A DNA stretch of 6,206 nucleotides from contig DAOWDY010000115.1 of assembly GCA_030638785.1 (NCBI GenBank), positions 1 through 6,206 on the forward strand. Direction: 5' to 3'. The notes beneath the pieces were generated by a model. That model made no database searches and was not told the DNA's origin. It saw only the letters and a program-made list of their open reading frames with translations. Below are positions 5,670 through 6,206 of this stretch, piece by piece. The DNA comes from Candidatus Thorarchaeota archaeon (GTDB taxonomy: Archaea > Asgardarchaeota > Thorarchaeia > Thorarchaeales > Thorarchaeaceae). The number at the start of each line of letters is the position of its first letter. Position 1 is the stretch's first letter. The position numbers were made by a program, and so were the translations under genes.

Positions 5670-5759
5670 ATGATTTTAAAAAGGATATGCAGGAAATGCA
5701 AGCAAGATGCGCCTTCTCCGAATGAGTTCGTTTTTGTGAAAACATCTTCGCCCTCGTAG
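5670..5759 (+). CDS. Possible 29-residue CxxC micropeptide
   Basis: ATG 5670 opens a 29-codon frame ending at TAG 5757-5759. The product starts MILKRICRKCKQDAP and carries one CxxC (Cys7, Cys10), like half of a zinc ribbon. AAGGA (5664-5668) precedes the ATG by only one base, which is too close for a good site, and TATA-like sequence overlaps the start. A possible terminator follows at 5743-5777. It may be a real small protein, the remnant of a longer zinc-ribbon gene, or chance. No function is assigned. Confidence 0.2.
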   Translation: MILKRICRKCKQDAPSPNEFVFVKTSSPS

Positions 5760-5777
5760 ATGAATTCGCCTTTTTTT
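5743..5777 (+). terminator. Possible terminator upstream of SSB
   Basis: CATCT-T-CG (5743-5750) and CG-T-AGATG (5755-5762) form a stem with one T/T mismatch around CCCT, followed eight bases later by seven T (5771-5777). It would end any transcript entering from 5630-5740 and insulate the SSB promoter. Unrelated in sequence to the GGGAGC hairpins. Confidence 0.35.
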
Positions 5778-5793
5778 GACAGCCTGTAATCAA

Positions 5794-5810
5794 TTATGCA
5801 CATTGCATAA
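5794..5810. promoter_or_regulatory. Perfect 7-3-7 palindrome at the SSB promoter, candidate operator
   Basis: TTATGCA (5794-5800), CAT, TGCATAA (5804-5810) is a perfect inverted repeat. Its left arm lies about 24-30 bases before ATG 5824, where the TATA box of a near-leaderless archaeal gene would be. A repressor dimer bound here would block TBP. The palindrome ends four bases before the GTGAT ribosome binding site. Confidence 0.5.
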
Positions 5811-5823
5811 GTGAGTGATTAAA

Positions 5824-6198
5824 ATGAGTAATCAAGAAAGAGAGCCAATCGAGGCTACAGTGGCTGAACTTAAGCCACAAATGAAAAACGTGACCGTATC
5901 CTTTAAAGTAATGGAAGTAGGTGAAGCTCGTGAAGTTTCCTCAAGAAGAGACGGAGCCACCCACCGAGTAGCTGATGCAGTAGTTGCCGATTCAACTGGT
6001 ACAATTACAGTTCCGCTATGGGATGAATCCATTGACAATCTAACTACTGGAAGTTCATATCTTCTCAAGAATGGTTACACCGGTTTGTTCAAGGGCAGCC
6101 TTAGGCTGAATATTGGCAAGTATGGTGAGGTTTCTGATGCTGAATCAGCAATCGAAGAAATCAACTCCGAGAACGATATGTCCGCTGCAGAGTACTAG
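5824..6198 (+). CDS. OB-fold single-stranded DNA-binding protein (archaeal SSB / SOSS-B-like)
   Basis: This 124-residue protein binds single-stranded DNA (or RNA) and protects it during replication and repair. One OB fold spans about residues 10-103. Family-like segments are ELKPQMKNVTVSFKVMEVGE (15-34), ADAVVADSTGTITVPLWDE (50-68), LTTGSSYLLKNGYTGLFKG (73-91) and LRLNIGKYGEV (93-103). They match the pattern of crenarchaeal SSB and human hSSB1. Trp66 and several aromatic residues (Tyr79, Tyr85, Phe89) are candidate base-stacking positions. The tail (about 104-124) is short and acidic, ending AAEY, the usual place for protein contacts. I chose ATG 5824 because GTGAT (5815-5819) is 4 bases upstream; an in-frame GTG at 5815 would consume that site. 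A perfect palindrome precedes it. The gene is complete and stands alone in the window. Confidence 0.93.
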   Translation: MSNQEREPIEATVAELKPQMKNVTVSFKVMEVGEAREVSSRRDGATHRVADAVVADSTGTITVPLWDESIDNLTTGSSYLLKNGYTGLFKGSLRLNIGKYGEVSDAESAIEEINSENDMSAAEY

Positions 6199-6206
6199 AT
6201 TAAACA

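Noticed and set aside
5757..5789. Read-through of TAG 5757 (pyrrolysine-style) extending the CxxC micropeptide by ten residues
   Set aside because: Nothing in the window supports pyrrolysine decoding, and the extension is short and featureless.
5602..5793. 63-residue minus-strand open frame overlapping element copy D
   Set aside because: Its end is the translated complement of the pyrimidine tract and hairpin; there is no ribosome binding site or recognisable domain.
5660..5803. 47-residue minus-strand open frame beginning MCIIDYRLSKKGEF
   Set aside because: The composition is protein-like, but there is no ribosome binding site, its start lies inside the SSB palindrome, and the same bases encode a competing plus-strand frame. 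Kept only as a note.
1..6206. tRNA, rRNA, CRISPR array or insertion sequence
   Set aside because: No cloverleaf, rRNA core motif, regularly spaced identical repeats, transposase frame or flanking target duplication was seen on either strand.

Overview
The window looks like chromosomal DNA of an archaeon, most likely an Asgard lineage of the Thorarchaeota/Lokiarchaeota kind. This is an inference. It rests on a short archaeal-type OB-fold single-stranded DNA-binding protein, several exported proteins that end in a Ser/Thr-rich linker plus one C-terminal membrane helix, many N-glycosylation sequons, TTG starts with purine-rich ribosome binding sites, and TATA-like boxes at archaeal spacing. No marker gene in the window fixes the phylum.

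Layout, left to right: the N-terminus of an exported protein running off the left edge (minus, 155..1); a 360-base divergent spacer; a surface-tethered Ntn-hydrolase / linear amide hydrolase (plus, 516..1526); a convergent, tethered surface protein with two tandem Ig-like domains (minus, 3068..1587); a divergent spacer; a [2Fe-2S] ferredoxin (plus, 3266..3688); a convergent, membrane-anchored HExxH zinc metallopeptidase (minus, 5347..3899); a 476-base divergent spacer; and an OB-fold ssDNA-binding protein (plus, 5824..6198). Every gene alternates in orientation with the next, so each is probably transcribed alone and there is no operon. Four of the six genes encode exported proteins, three of which are complete and share one topology: signal peptide, extracellular domain, C-terminal helix, short Arg/Lys tail. 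An acyl-amide hydrolase, a protease and an Ig-like surface protein side by side suggest a cell-surface patch acting on external peptides or amides. The ferredoxin and SSB are cytosolic housekeeping genes and need not be linked to it.

The most unusual signal is between the genes. Four spacers carry the same 6-5-6 hairpin (GGGAGC / GCTCCC or a one-base variant) followed by a pyrimidine tract, always on the plus strand. In three of them the hairpin is preceded by exactly the same spacing (34 nt) from a CAAGAGAA block, and further upstream by a GATATTCGG-like block. A fifth spacer carries only the upstream block, as a 25-nt stretch 23/25 identical to the first copy. Two of the hairpins lie in divergent spacers where no plus-strand protein gene precedes them. 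I read this as a dispersed family of about 100-120 nt structured elements: a candidate small RNA family, or a mobile or regulatory repeat that ends in its own terminator. A perfect 7-3-7 palindrome next to the SSB start is a separate candidate operator.
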